A model generated the notes under the pieces. The model was not told the origin of the DNA and did not search any database. It worked only from the letters and a program-made list of their open reading frames with translations. A DNA stretch of 64,000 nucleotides from Corallococcus sp. NCRR (GTDB lineage Bacteria; Myxococcota; Myxococcia; Myxococcales; Myxococcaceae), in assembly GCF_026965535.1 (NCBI RefSeq), contig NZ_CP114039.1, positions 4,278,001-4,342,000 of the forward strand, written 5' to 3'. Made by a program: the position numbers and the translations under genes. Positions 1 to 8,737 of this stretch are shown piece by piece; within the stretch, counting starts at the first letter, position 1, and each line of letters starts with the position of its first letter.

Positions 1-699
1 GTTGCCCAGCACCATGGACGCCAGCTCGTACTTGCCCTCGCGGGCGTACACCTGCGCGAGCACCTGCATGGCGGGCACGTGCTGCTCGCTGACCTGGAGC
101 GCGCGGCGGGCCTCCGCGACGGCGGCGGGGTGCTTCTTCTGCAAGAGGAGGTTCAGCGCCAGCGCCGTGCGCCGGGCCACCGAGTCCTGCTTCGTCAGCG
201 CCTCGCGCAGCTCCGCCTCCAGCGACGCCGCGCGGCCCGTGCGCGCGGACAACCGCACTAGGCAGTCCCACGCGGCCTCCTGGTCTGGCTCCAACGCCAG
301 GGCCTGACGGTAGGAGCGCTCCGCGTCCGGGAAGCGGCCCTGCCGCTCCTGCACGATGCCCAGGTTCGTCCACGCCGGGCCCAGCTTCGGGGACTTCTCC
401 AGCAGGGCCTTGAGCGCGGTCTCCGCGATGGTCAGCTCGCCGCGCCGGGCAATCTCCACCGCGCGGGTGAAGTCCTTCTCCGGTCCCGCGAGCGACTTCG
501 CGACCGGTGCCGGTTCCTTCGCCTGGGGCTTCGCGTCGCCAGACTTCGCTTCGCCCGGTTTCGGAGACGTGCTCACGGCGGTGGCGGGGCCGGCTTCCGG
601 CCCGGTGAGCTTCGAGTCCTTGCGCGTCTGTGGCCCGGAGGCGCAGGCGGACAGCCAGAGCACGAGCCCGGTGAGCGCGAACTTGCGGCCCGCGTTCAT
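1..699 (-). CDS. TPR lipoprotein, N-terminal part (cut by window edge)
   Basis: Only the first 233 codons are present, and the reading frame is open to the first base of the window. The start is an ATG that overlaps the stop of the upstream gene by four bases (ATGA), which indicates translational coupling. Residues 1-19 form a lipoprotein signal peptide ending in the lipobox LSAC, with Cys19 as the predicted lipidated residue. A Pro/Ala/Lys-rich linker follows, then TPR-like helical repeats from about residue 75 (for example AWTNLGIVQERQGRFPDAER). It is the last visible gene of the run that starts with mglB. By architecture it resembles the TPR lipoproteins of myxobacterial gliding and Nfs envelope complexes (GltE/NfsE type). 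That likeness is inferred from layout, not from alignment. Confidence 0.8.
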   Translation of the reverse strand, partial: MNAGRKFALTGLVLWLSACASGPQTRKDSKLTGPEAGPATAVSTSPKPGEAKSGDAKPQAKEPAPVAKSLAGPEKDFTRAVEIARRGELTIAETALKALLEKSPKLGPAWTNLGIVQERQGRFPDAERSYRQALALEPDQEAAWDCLVRLSARTGRAASLEAELREALTKQDSVARRTALALNLLLQKKHPAAVAEARRALQVSEQHVPAMQVLAQVYAREGKYELASMVLGN

Positions 700-3600
700 G
701 GCGTGCCCCCTTCGGTGAGACGGGTCGCCTTGTCCGGGTCGGCGCGCGCGGGCGCGGGCGGCGCGGCGAGGGTGCCCAGCAGGCCGTCCGGATACACGGT
801 CTCCGACGCGAGCGCGCCCCGGGCCTCCTTGAGGACGGGGTACTCCTTGGGGCGGAAGCGGTTGAGGGACTCCAGCGTGCGGCGCGTCCACTCGCTGGAG
901 ATGCGGTAGTTGCGCGCCTCCTTGAGCGTGGCGGCGTACTTCTCCACCGCGGCGTCTTCCAGGGCCACGGTGCGCTGCGTGAGGATGTCCTGGTACGTCA
1001 GCACCGCCTCGTCGCCCATGCGCTTCACTTCGGGAGGCACCGGCGCGTCCAGCAGCGTGGCCGCGAAGCGCTCCCGGATGTAGCCGAGCCGATAGAACGA
1101 CGCGAGCGTCCACTCCAGCTGCTTGTACGGGATGACCTTCACGTACGCGGCGTCCACGGCCTTCAACGCTTCGGTCTTCCGGGTGAGGCTCTTCTCCAGC
1201 GCCTTGCCAGAGCCGCTGAGCTTCAGCGCGTCGAATCGCTGGATCTCCAGTTCGGCCAGCTGGAAGCGGCTGTAGGCGGCGGCCTCCGCGGCGCGCGGCT
1301 GCGTGTCGTGCTTCAGCTTGCGGCGGTCGAACTCGTCCGCGGCGGCGGTGTACGCGCGCTGGGCCTCCTTCGTGTTGCCGCGCTTCTTCCACGCGTCGCC
1401 CAGGCGGCGCTTCGCGTCCACCACCAGCTCCACCTGGTCCGGCTTGCTGGCGAACTTGCGGACGAAGGCCTCCAGCGCCTGGATTTCGCCCTTCGTGTCG
1501 CCTGACTTCTCCAGGATGCGGGCCGCGCGGTACTGGTTCTCCGGCGCGCTCTTGCCGTGGGGGTACAGCTCCACGGAGCGCTGGAAGGCCGCCGCGGCCT
1601 CCGCGTAGCGCTGCTGTCCTTCGAGCAGCGACGCCGCGTTGAAGAGCGCGGCCTCGCGCTCCTCGGCCTTCGGGTAGTCCTTCACCAGCTTCTGGTAGCT
1701 GGTGACGGCCTTGTCGAAGTCGTAGGACTTCTGGGCGTTGAGGGCCACGCGGAACAGCGCGGTGTGCGCCCACGGCGACTTCGGGTAGTCGCGGTAGATG
1801 CGCTCGTAGAGCTTCATCGCGGAGTCGAAGCGGCGCAGTTCCTCGTACGCCACCGCCGCGTTGTTGAGCGCCTTGTCCGCGAACTCGTGGCGGGGGGCCT
1901 CCTCCACCAGCTGGAGGTACTTCTTCGCCGCCTCGTCGTAGCGCTTCTGCGCGGCCAACTGGTCCGCCAGGTTGAAGCGGCCGGCGAGCTTGAACTTCAT
2001 CAGCTCGCGGTACTGCTCACTGGACGGGTCCACCACCTGCGCGTTGCTGGCGAGCCGCGCGCTGACCTCCTCCACGCTCTTCCAGTCCTGGTCGATGAGG
2101 AAGGACTCGATGATGAGGTTGGTGGCGTAGCCGGCCACCGGGTTGCGCGGGTAGGCCTGCACCACGCGCTCGAAGCGGGGGCGGGCATGGGCGAAGTCGT
2201 CGTGCGTGTAGAACAGCTCCGCGGCCTGATACGCGATGCCCGGCGCGGCCTCTTCCTTCGGCAGCAGCGCCACGTACGCGTCGGACGCCTTCACGAGCGC
2301 GGCCTCTGTTTGCGCCAGGGCCACGGGCGCGTGCGCGCTGTCCTTGGGGCGCTCGCTGGCGCGCAGCGGCTTGCGCTCCGGCACGCGGCCCGCCTTCACG
2401 TCCTCGTCCAGCTGCGCCTTCCAGGCGAGCACCGCGTTGTGCGCGGACACCTCTCGGTAGGTGTTGTCCTGGTTGGAGTCGCGGACGGCTTCGTATTCCT
2501 TCGCCGCCGGGCCGTACGCGTCCGAGTTGAAGAGGGACTCGGCGTGGAAGAAGCGCATCGCGTACGCGGTCTTGCTGCGCGGGAAGCGCTCCAGGTAGGT
2601 GCCGTAGGCGCGCGCGGCGGAGGCGTAGGTGCTCTTCGCCTCCGCGTCCTTGCCCTCCTTCTGGAAGGCTTGCGCCTGCTGGTGCTGGTACGCGGCGGCG
2701 GAGTAGAGGCTCTGCTCGGCGAGCGTCTGCGCGTGGGACAGCGCGTTCGGGTCGTCCTTGTTCTTCTCGTACCAGGCGCCACCGGGCAGGTAGTCGTTGG
2801 CCAGCTTCTCCGACTCGAGCGCGTACAGGTCCATGCGCCGGTCGCGCTCATAGGCCTGGACGATGCGCTGCTGAAGGCGGGGCGCGTCCGTGGTGAGCGG
2901 GTCGGTGGCCAGCACCTGCTGATACGCAGCGATGGCCTCCGGGTTGCGGAGCTGGTCGAAGTAGACGTTGCCCAGCCGGCGGTACACCTCGGCCTCGTAG
3001 GGCCGGCCGCCGCGCTTCGCGAAGAGGTCGCGGGCCTTCGCGACGCCGCCCCAGCTCTCATCCGCGAGTGACAGCGCGATGTACTGGAGCGCCTCCGAGC
3101 GCAGGTCGCCTTCATCCGCCTTGCTGCCGGACTGCTGGTGGGACTGGTAGTGGTCCAGGAGCAGCAGGAAGCTGTCCACGGACTCCTCGAACCAGTCCAT
3201 GCGGTAGTACGTCCAGGCCAGCTTGTAGCGGGCCTTGTCGTAGAACCGGTGCTCCGTGTCGCGCGTGGCGGCGGTGTACGCCTCCGCGGCCTTGCGCAGC
3301 GCCTCCGGGTCGGACTCGTCCTCGAACCAGTACTCGCCGATGCGCGTCCACGCGTCGGTGGCGAAGCGGCTCTTCGGGTAGCGCGTGGTGAGCTGCTGGT
3401 AGGTGGCGAGGCTCTCCTCGTCCTTGTGCTGCTCGTTGAGGCAGTACGCCAGCAGGTACAGGGAGCCGTCGTTGAGCTTGTAGTCCGGGAAGCGCGCGAG
3501 GAGCGTGCGGTACACGCCGATGGACGGCGAGAAGTCCACGTCCGGCTCCGGCGGCAGGTCCGCCATCGCCTCGTCGGACAGCGTGCGCACGCGCTCCGCG

Positions 3601-4112
3601 TAGTCCTTGCGCGCCAGCTGGTGCTCGTCCGCGGAGCGCTCGTAGTACAGCTCCGCCAGGCGGAACATGACGTCCGGCGTGGCGCGAGGCTCGTCCGGGT
3701 AGCGGCGCAGGAAGTCCTCGGCCCGGGCGATGGCGTCCAGCCGCTGCGTGCGCTCCTGGGACTCCAGCGCGGTGAGTGTCTTCTCGTAGGCGTTGTTGAG
3801 CGCTGAGCGCTTCTGCTGGTAGCGCCGCTCGATGAGCTGCTTCACCTCGCGGTGGAAGTCGCGCGACTCCGCCTCGTACGCCTCCAGCGCGCGGCTCACG
3901 TCGCGCAGCAGCTTTTCCTGTTCGGGCGTGTGGCCCAGGCCGTCCAGGTAGCGCGAGGTGTTGGGCGCGGGCGCGGCGGCGGGCGCGGGCTGGGCCTTCG
4001 CGGGGGCCGCGGGCGCGGAGGTCGTGGGGGGCTTCTTCGAGGCCCTGGGCTTCGCGGCGTGAGCGGCCAGCGGCGCCAGGGCGATGAGGAGGGCGAGGGC
4101 AGGGCGGCGCAT
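696..4112 (-). CDS. Large exported TPR protein downstream of mglBA
   Basis: The protein is 1,138 residues with a Sec signal peptide (MRRPALALLIALAPLAAHAA) and an Ala/Pro/Lys-rich stretch to about residue 50. The rest is mostly tandem TPR or TPR-like repeats, with motifs such as DAWTRIGEYWFE, ALYLL-type helices and AYEELRRFDSAMKLYERIY. It should be periplasmic, or attached to the outer membrane through partners. The start is two bases after the stop of the preceding TPR gene and the stop overlaps the start of the next one, so the genes are tightly coupled. Size and fold resemble GltD/AgmU-like TPR proteins of the Myxococcus gliding machinery. Orthology was not tested. A general periplasmic scaffold role is the safe reading. 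Confidence 0.85.
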   Translation of the reverse strand: MRRPALALLIALAPLAAHAAKPRASKKPPTTSAPAAPAKAQPAPAAAPAPNTSRYLDGLGHTPEQEKLLRDVSRALEAYEAESRDFHREVKQLIERRYQQKRSALNNAYEKTLTALESQERTQRLDAIARAEDFLRRYPDEPRATPDVMFRLAELYYERSADEHQLARKDYAERVRTLSDEAMADLPPEPDVDFSPSIGVYRTLLARFPDYKLNDGSLYLLAYCLNEQHKDEESLATYQQLTTRYPKSRFATDAWTRIGEYWFEDESDPEALRKAAEAYTAATRDTEHRFYDKARYKLAWTYYRMDWFEESVDSFLLLLDHYQSHQQSGSKADEGDLRSEALQYIALSLADESWGGVAKARDLFAKRGGRPYEAEVYRRLGNVYFDQLRNPEAIAAYQQVLATDPLTTDAPRLQQRIVQAYERDRRMDLYALESEKLANDYLPGGAWYEKNKDDPNALSHAQTLAEQSLYSAAAYQHQQAQAFQKEGKDAEAKSTYASAARAYGTYLERFPRSKTAYAMRFFHAESLFNSDAYGPAAKEYEAVRDSNQDNTYREVSAHNAVLAWKAQLDEDVKAGRVPERKPLRASERPKDSAHAPVALAQTEAALVKASDAYVALLPKEEAAPGIAYQAAELFYTHDDFAHARPRFERVVQAYPRNPVAGYATNLIIESFLIDQDWKSVEEVSARLASNAQVVDPSSEQYRELMKFKLAGRFNLADQLAAQKRYDEAAKKYLQLVEEAPRHEFADKALNNAAVAYEELRRFDSAMKLYERIYRDYPKSPWAHTALFRVALNAQKSYDFDKAVTSYQKLVKDYPKAEEREAALFNAASLLEGQQRYAEAAAAFQRSVELYPHGKSAPENQYRAARILEKSGDTKGEIQALEAFVRKFASKPDQVELVVDAKRRLGDAWKKRGNTKEAQRAYTAAADEFDRRKLKHDTQPRAAEAAAYSRFQLAELEIQRFDALKLSGSGKALEKSLTRKTEALKAVDAAYVKVIPYKQLEWTLASFYRLGYIRERFAATLLDAPVPPEVKRMGDEAVLTYQDILTQRTVALEDAAVEKYAATLKEARNYRISSEWTRRTLESLNRFRPKEYPVLKEARGALASETVYPDGLLGTLAAPPAPARADPDKATRLTEGGTP

Positions 4113-4114
4113 CT

Positions 4115-6520
4115 TCAGTCCCCCCCTTCCGACGACAGGACGTCCTTGAACTCCAGGTCGAGCGCACGCAGCGCGTCCGACTTCTCCTTGGCGACCTTCT
4201 GGATGTTCGCGGCGTTGTCCTGCGTGCGGCTGAAGGCCACGTCCACCGTGCCGGTGTCGGCCTTGAGCACCAGGTCGTAGAACTGCTGCCGCACGCGGCG
4301 GAAGCTCTCGTAGGCGATGCGGCCCACCAGGTTGCGCGCGTCACCGGAGGCGGCGGCCACCTCCTGCTCGTAGCCCTGGAGCAGCGCCTGCTCCACGCGC
4401 ACCTTGTCGCGGATGGACTTCACGCGGTTCTCCAGCCGCGAGCGCAGCGCCACCCGCGCGATGGCGACCCGGCCCCGCAGCGAGTCGATGCGCGAGCGCA
4501 CCGCGTGCATGCGCAACAGCACGCGGGTGTCCTCGCCGGACAGCCGGCCTTCACCGGCGCGCAGGACGCCGTGCTCCTGCTGGAGCGCGGCGGAGTAGCG
4601 GGCGCGGATGGCGGCCTCGCCCTCCAGCGACGTGTCCGTGGACTGGCGCTCGCTGGCGAGCCGGGCGCGCGTGCGGTCCAGCTCCGCCTGCAGGTCCTTC
4701 AGCGCGGCGATCTCCGCCTGGAGCTGCACCAGGAACTCGCGCTCCTCGGCGGGGTCCGCCTGCCGCTCGTCGCGCGTGTCCTCCACCCACTTGCGGATGG
4801 CGGCGGCGTTGGCGTGCAGGCTCTGGAGCTCGTAGCCCACGCGGAAGGCCTCGCGGTCCACCGCGTCCACCTTGGCCTGCATGCGGTGGCGGCGCTCCTC
4901 CAGCTCCTTGTTGGTGGTGGGCAGCGCCGCGAAGCGCAGCCGCTGGGCCTCGCGAGCGCCCTGGGCCACGAGCAGCTTCTCGCGCTCGGCGGGCGTCAGC
5001 TTCTCCTCCACCAGCTCCGCCTCCGCCTGCACCAGGGACTGCTCCACGGCGGTGAGCGCGGTGTCCACGGCCTCTGTGCGGACGTAGCCCTCCTGCAGCT
5101 CCGGGAAGGCCTCCAGCCCGCGCGCGTCCAGCGCCTCCAGGATGCGCTCCGCGATGGCCTTCGCCTCGCCCGCGCCCTGACGGCCGCTGTCCAGGTCGCC
5201 CACCATGCGCACCGCGTCCGCGACCTCCTTCTGCGTGGACGCGTACTTCAGCGCCAGCGGGGGCAGGAGCGTGCTCACGTCCAGCGAGCGCTCGTTGCGC
5301 GCGAGCAGGTTGTCGAAGTACGCGACCGGGTCCTGGTTCACGCGCAGGAGCGCGTCCACCTTGTCGCGCGCGGGGCGGAACGTGTTCGCCACGCCGTCAT
5401 ACGTCTCCAGCGCCTCGTCGTACTGGCGCAGCTTCTGGAGCAGGTGCCCCTGGAGGATGCGCGCCTCGGGGGCGAGCTGCGAGTCCGGCGCGACGAGCAG
5501 CAGGATGTCCGTGGCGTTCTTCGCCTGCGTGAAGTCCTGCTTGCGCACGTACGTCCACGCGACCTCCAGCAGCGACTCCGGGAAGCGCTCGCTCTCACGC
5601 GGAATCTGGCCGTAGTGGTCCAGCGCCTCGTCGTAGCGGCCCGTCTCGTACATCAGCCGGCCCAACGACAGGAACGCGAGCTCGCGGAAGCGCTGCGCCT
5701 CCGCCTCTGGAAGGCCGGTGGACACCACGGCCTCCGGCCCGGTGCCCACGATGCGCTGGAACTCGGCGATGGCGGCCGGGTAGTCCCCGCTCTGCACGCT
5801 CAGGACGCCCAGGTGGTAGACGGCCTGCACGCGGAAGGCGCCGGGGCCCTGCGCCAGCGGGGCGAACAGCGCGCGCGAGCGCTGCTGGTGCTCCTCCGGC
5901 GTCAAGTCCATGCGCTTGAAGGTGCCGCGCGCGTGCACGTAGGCGATGTCCGGCGCCAGCACGCCGCCCGACAGCTGCCGCGCCTTCTCCACGTAGGTGT
6001 CGATGCCGTCGAACTGCTGGAGCCGGCCCGCCACCGCGAGGTAGCGGCTCACGGCCTCCTTGTAGCGCTGCGGCGTCAGGGGCAGGTCCAGCACGTCGCG
6101 CAGGTACACCCGCGCGCCGATGTCGTTCTTCTGCTGGTAGAGCGCGTCCGCCAGGTAGAAGACCGCCTCCGGGTAGCGCGGGTTCGCCTTGAACGCCGGG
6201 TCGCTCACCAGGTCGTAGAAGAGGACGGACGCGGCGGCCCAGTCCCCCAAGAGCGAGTACACCTCGCCCTCGGAGAAGCGCTTGAGCTGCGAGTCGGTGC
6301 TGCTGGGCTCCGGGCGCTCCGTGAACTGCGTCTCCACGAAGCGCAGTGACTGCTCCGCGGTGCGCAGCTGCGCCTCCACCGCCTCCACCGAGGCCGCGCG
6401 CGAACTCAACGACGCGGGCATGGGCGGCAGCGGGGCCCCCGGTTTTGGGGCCTGGGGCGCCGGAGCGGGCGCGGCCCCGAGGGACAGCGCGAGGGCCAGG
6501 GCGTGCAGCGTCGCGGTCAC
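4115..6520 (-). CDS. Exported TPR / coiled-coil protein downstream of mglBA
   Basis: The protein is 801 residues, starting at a GTG preceded by AGGAG nine bases upstream. The N-terminus is a short signal peptide (ALALALSLGAAPA) followed by a Pro-rich spacer. Residues of about 60-420 carry TPR-like repeats (EVYSLLGDWAAASVLFYDLV, YHLGVLSVQSGDYPAAIAEF, LGRLMYETGRYDEALDHY). From about residue 470 to 780 the sequence is highly charged and heptad-like, a long coiled coil. It lies between the periplasmic protein gene at 6533 and the 1,138-residue TPR gene with gaps of 12 and 2 bases. A structural role in a multi-protein envelope assembly is likely. No enzyme motif is visible. Confidence 0.83.
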   Translation of the reverse strand: MTATLHALALALSLGAAPAPAPQAPKPGAPLPPMPASLSSRAASVEAVEAQLRTAEQSLRFVETQFTERPEPSSTDSQLKRFSEGEVYSLLGDWAAASVLFYDLVSDPAFKANPRYPEAVFYLADALYQQKNDIGARVYLRDVLDLPLTPQRYKEAVSRYLAVAGRLQQFDGIDTYVEKARQLSGGVLAPDIAYVHARGTFKRMDLTPEEHQQRSRALFAPLAQGPGAFRVQAVYHLGVLSVQSGDYPAAIAEFQRIVGTGPEAVVSTGLPEAEAQRFRELAFLSLGRLMYETGRYDEALDHYGQIPRESERFPESLLEVAWTYVRKQDFTQAKNATDILLLVAPDSQLAPEARILQGHLLQKLRQYDEALETYDGVANTFRPARDKVDALLRVNQDPVAYFDNLLARNERSLDVSTLLPPLALKYASTQKEVADAVRMVGDLDSGRQGAGEAKAIAERILEALDARGLEAFPELQEGYVRTEAVDTALTAVEQSLVQAEAELVEEKLTPAEREKLLVAQGAREAQRLRFAALPTTNKELEERRHRMQAKVDAVDREAFRVGYELQSLHANAAAIRKWVEDTRDERQADPAEEREFLVQLQAEIAALKDLQAELDRTRARLASERQSTDTSLEGEAAIRARYSAALQQEHGVLRAGEGRLSGEDTRVLLRMHAVRSRIDSLRGRVAIARVALRSRLENRVKSIRDKVRVEQALLQGYEQEVAAASGDARNLVGRIAYESFRRVRQQFYDLVLKADTGTVDVAFSRTQDNAANIQKVAKEKSDALRALDLEFKDVLSSEGGD

Positions 6521-6532
6521 GGCCGTCCGCTC

Positions 6533-7327
6533 CTACTTCGGCTCGCTGGAGGTGGTGGCCGGCGCGGCGGGCGTCCCCGGTGCGCCTTCCGTCCCCACGC
6601 TGGGGCCGGCGGGCCGGTTCGCGCGCGCGTCCTTGGCCACCTCGATGTCGTAGCGCACCGCGGGCCGGTCCTTCAGGTCCGTGGTGAGGCCGCCCTTCTC
6701 CACGCCCACCACGTTCACCGTGGTGACCTTTCCGGACTCCGCGTTGAAGGTGTAACTGGATTGCACCTTGAACTTGTAGCCTTCCAGGTAGCTGAACACG
6801 CCGTAGCCGCTGCCCCGGTACACGAGGCGCACCGCGAGCTGGTGCTGGCCCGGCACGATGCGGCCGTTGAAGACCTCCAGCGCCTGGTGCCGGTTCAGGT
6901 CTCCCTGCGTGTCCACCTGGGTGAAGATGGGCGCGCCGTCCAGCGCGTACACCACCGACTCCAGCTGGAACGCGTTGCCCATCTCGTTCTTGTGCACCAG
7001 CACCGCGCGCGCGCCGGTGGACAGCTCGCCGCCCATCACCGACTCCTGGAGCAGCAAGAGGCGCGCCTTGGAGCGGTAGATCTTCTCCTTCAGGTCGACG
7101 ACCTGCTCCTCCAGCGTCTTCACGCGCGACGTGAAGGCCTCGTCCGCCGTCTGGTCACCCGCGGGTGCTTGCGCGGCGGGGGCCTGGGGCGTGCTCGCGG
7201 CCGGTGACGCGGCGGCGGCTGGAGGCGGGGAAGCAGGGGAGGGAGACGCACCTTGCGCGAGCACCGGCCCGGACAGGCCAGCGCTCAGGAGCGCGAGGAG
7301 ACGAAAGGTGGCGGTTGTGACGCGCAC
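6533..7327 (-). CDS. Exported coiled-coil/beta protein, first gene after mglA
   Basis: The protein is 264 residues. GTG at 7327 is chosen as start because GAGGT lies six bases upstream and a good signal peptide follows directly (FRLLALLSAGLSGPVLAQG). After a Pro/Ala-rich spacer, residues of about 65-95 form a short coiled coil (VKTLEEQVVDLKEKIYRSKA). Residues of about 100-230 look beta-rich, with several Tyr/Val strands and no Cys. The C-terminal tail is Pro/Ala-rich. I do not recognise a family with certainty. It follows mglA by 108 bases on the same strand and precedes two TPR genes, so it is probably the first envelope component of this unit. Confidence 0.8.
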   Translation of the reverse strand: MRVTTATFRLLALLSAGLSGPVLAQGASPSPASPPPAAAASPAASTPQAPAAQAPAGDQTADEAFTSRVKTLEEQVVDLKEKIYRSKARLLLLQESVMGGELSTGARAVLVHKNEMGNAFQLESVVYALDGAPIFTQVDTQGDLNRHQALEVFNGRIVPGQHQLAVRLVYRGSGYGVFSYLEGYKFKVQSSYTFNAESGKVTTVNVVGVEKGGLTTDLKDRPAVRYDIEVAKDARANRPAGPSVGTEGAPGTPAAPATTSSEPK

Positions 7328-7435
7328 GGTACGACCTCGGAAGGCGGCTCTGCCCGACGGCACGAGGTCATACCATCCTTTGCCGGGGGCTGCCCGGTGG
7401 GGGCCAGCCCGCCGGGCGGGGAAGCAGGCGGACTG

Positions 7436-8023
7436 TCAACCGCCCTTGCGCAGCTCGGTGAGGACCAGCTTGGCCACGGCCTTGAGCGTGTCGAACACGC
7501 CCACGCCCGTGGGCGCCACGGCCTGGTACTCCGGGATGTTCCGCGGGTTGAGCGCCTTGCGCATCTCCTCCACGGTCACCGCGTTGGGCAGGTCGCGCTT
7601 GTTGTACTGCACGACGTACGGAATCTTGTTCAGGTCGTAGCCCTGCTCCGCCAGGTTGATGCGCAGGTTCTCCAACGACTCCATGTTGGCTTCCATGCGC
7701 TCAATCTGGCTGTCGGCGACGAACACCACGCCGTCCACGCCCTTGAGGATGAGCTTGCGGCTGGCGTCGTAGAACACCTGGCCGGGCACCGTGTAGAGGT
7801 GGAAGCGCGTCTTGAAGCCGCGGATCTCACCGAGCGACAGCGGGAGGAAGTCGAAGAAGAGCGTGCGGTCCGTCTCCGTGGAGAGGGAGATGAGCTTGCC
7901 CTTCGTGTCCGCCGCGGTCTTGTTGTAGATGTACTGAAGGTTGGTCGTCTTCCCGCAGAGTCCCGGCCCGTAATAGACAATCTTGCAGTTGATTTCGCGG
8001 GATGAGTAATTGATGAAGGACAT
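7436..8023 (-). CDS. mglA: MglA, Ras-like polarity GTPase
   Basis: MglA is the small cytoplasmic GTPase that sets the leading pole and switches both gliding and type IV pilus motility in Myxococcus. The 195-residue sequence matches the known protein in length and motifs. The P-loop is GPGLCGKT near residue 19, the switch region has LYTVPGQ (Thr where Ras has Asp, a known MglA trait), and the NKRD base-specificity motif lies near residue 141. The start is 11 bases after the mglB stop, so mglB and mglA form one operon, as in M. xanthus. GTP hydrolysis is stimulated by MglB. The genes downstream encode envelope proteins. Confidence 0.98.
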   Translation of the reverse strand: MSFINYSSREINCKIVYYGPGLCGKTTNLQYIYNKTAADTKGKLISLSTETDRTLFFDFLPLSLGEIRGFKTRFHLYTVPGQVFYDASRKLILKGVDGVVFVADSQIERMEANMESLENLRINLAEQGYDLNKIPYVVQYNKRDLPNAVTVEEMRKALNPRNIPEYQAVAPTGVGVFDTLKAVAKLVLTELRKGG

Positions 8024-8034
8024 GGCTTCCCGGG

Positions 8035-8514
8035 TTACTCGCTGAAGAGGTTGTCGATATCGTCGTCGGAGATCTCGGCGAACGGCGAACCGGCTCCGGG
8101 GCTGTCGGTCTTCTTCACGAGGCTTTCGAAGATCTTCGTCAGCTCGTCGCTGGCCTTCTTGATGCGCAGGCGCACCAGACCCAGGCTCGTGCGGTTGTCG
8201 AAGATGACGACCAGCACCACCCGGCTGCCGACGATGGTCATGTAGAGGCTGTCCTTCGCCCCTTCATGGAACTGATTGGGGAACTCGTTCTCCCCGATGA
8301 GCTTCGCGAGTCCGCCCATGGCGGCCACGTTGCCGGCCGTCAGCGACGCGAGCGACGTGGTGTCGATGTTCTGCGTCTGGCCCGCCGAGGAGATGAGCTG
8401 GCCGTTCTTGTCGACGAGGAAGACCACCTTCGCGTTCGCGTCCTTGGTGAGCCGGTCGCAAACGGCGTTGATCTTGGTGAACTCCTCTTCGTACATCACC
8501 AGTTGCGTGCCCAT
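8035..8514 (-). CDS. mglB: MglB, roadblock-domain GAP of MglA
   Basis: MglB is the homodimeric roadblock/LC7 protein that activates MglA GTP hydrolysis and marks the lagging pole. The 159-residue protein shows the roadblock fold ([16 protein letters not shown] near residue 30, then the [17 protein letters not shown] helix and the [15 protein letters not shown] strands). It ends in the acidic tail [10 protein letters not shown] known from MglB. GAGGAG lies 11 bases before the ATG. It is the first gene of the operon, divergent from the outer-membrane-like gene at 8738. The 223-bp divergent region must hold its promoter; I could not assign boxes confidently. Confidence 0.98.
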   Translation of the reverse strand: MGTQLVMYEEEFTKINAVCDRLTKDANAKVVFLVDKNGQLISSAGQTQNIDTTSLASLTAGNVAAMGGLAKLIGENEFPNQFHEGAKDSLYMTIVGSRVVLVVIFDNRTSLGLVRLRIKKASDELTKIFESLVKKTDSPGAGSPFAEISDDDIDNLFSE

Positions 8515-8737
8515 GGGCGTATGCGCTCCTCAGCGTTCGCTCGCCCCGCGCACGGCGGCGCTCCGATGTTTCTGGAGTGAATCCCGGAGGTTAGACGAGG
8601 CGCTACCGACCGCCGTCATGCTTAGCAAAGCAGTTCCACTCCAGCAAGAAGCCAGCCGTGATCCGCGCCGCTTCTTGAAGGAATGACGGCTTCGCGGGTT
8701 GGGACACCTGCCCACCTTCTCTATACTCTCCCGGGCC

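Noticed and set aside
8624-8638. Sigma-54-like TGGAAC...TTGCT before mglB
   Set aside because: GG and GC are nine bases apart instead of the required ten, and the -24 box is imperfect.
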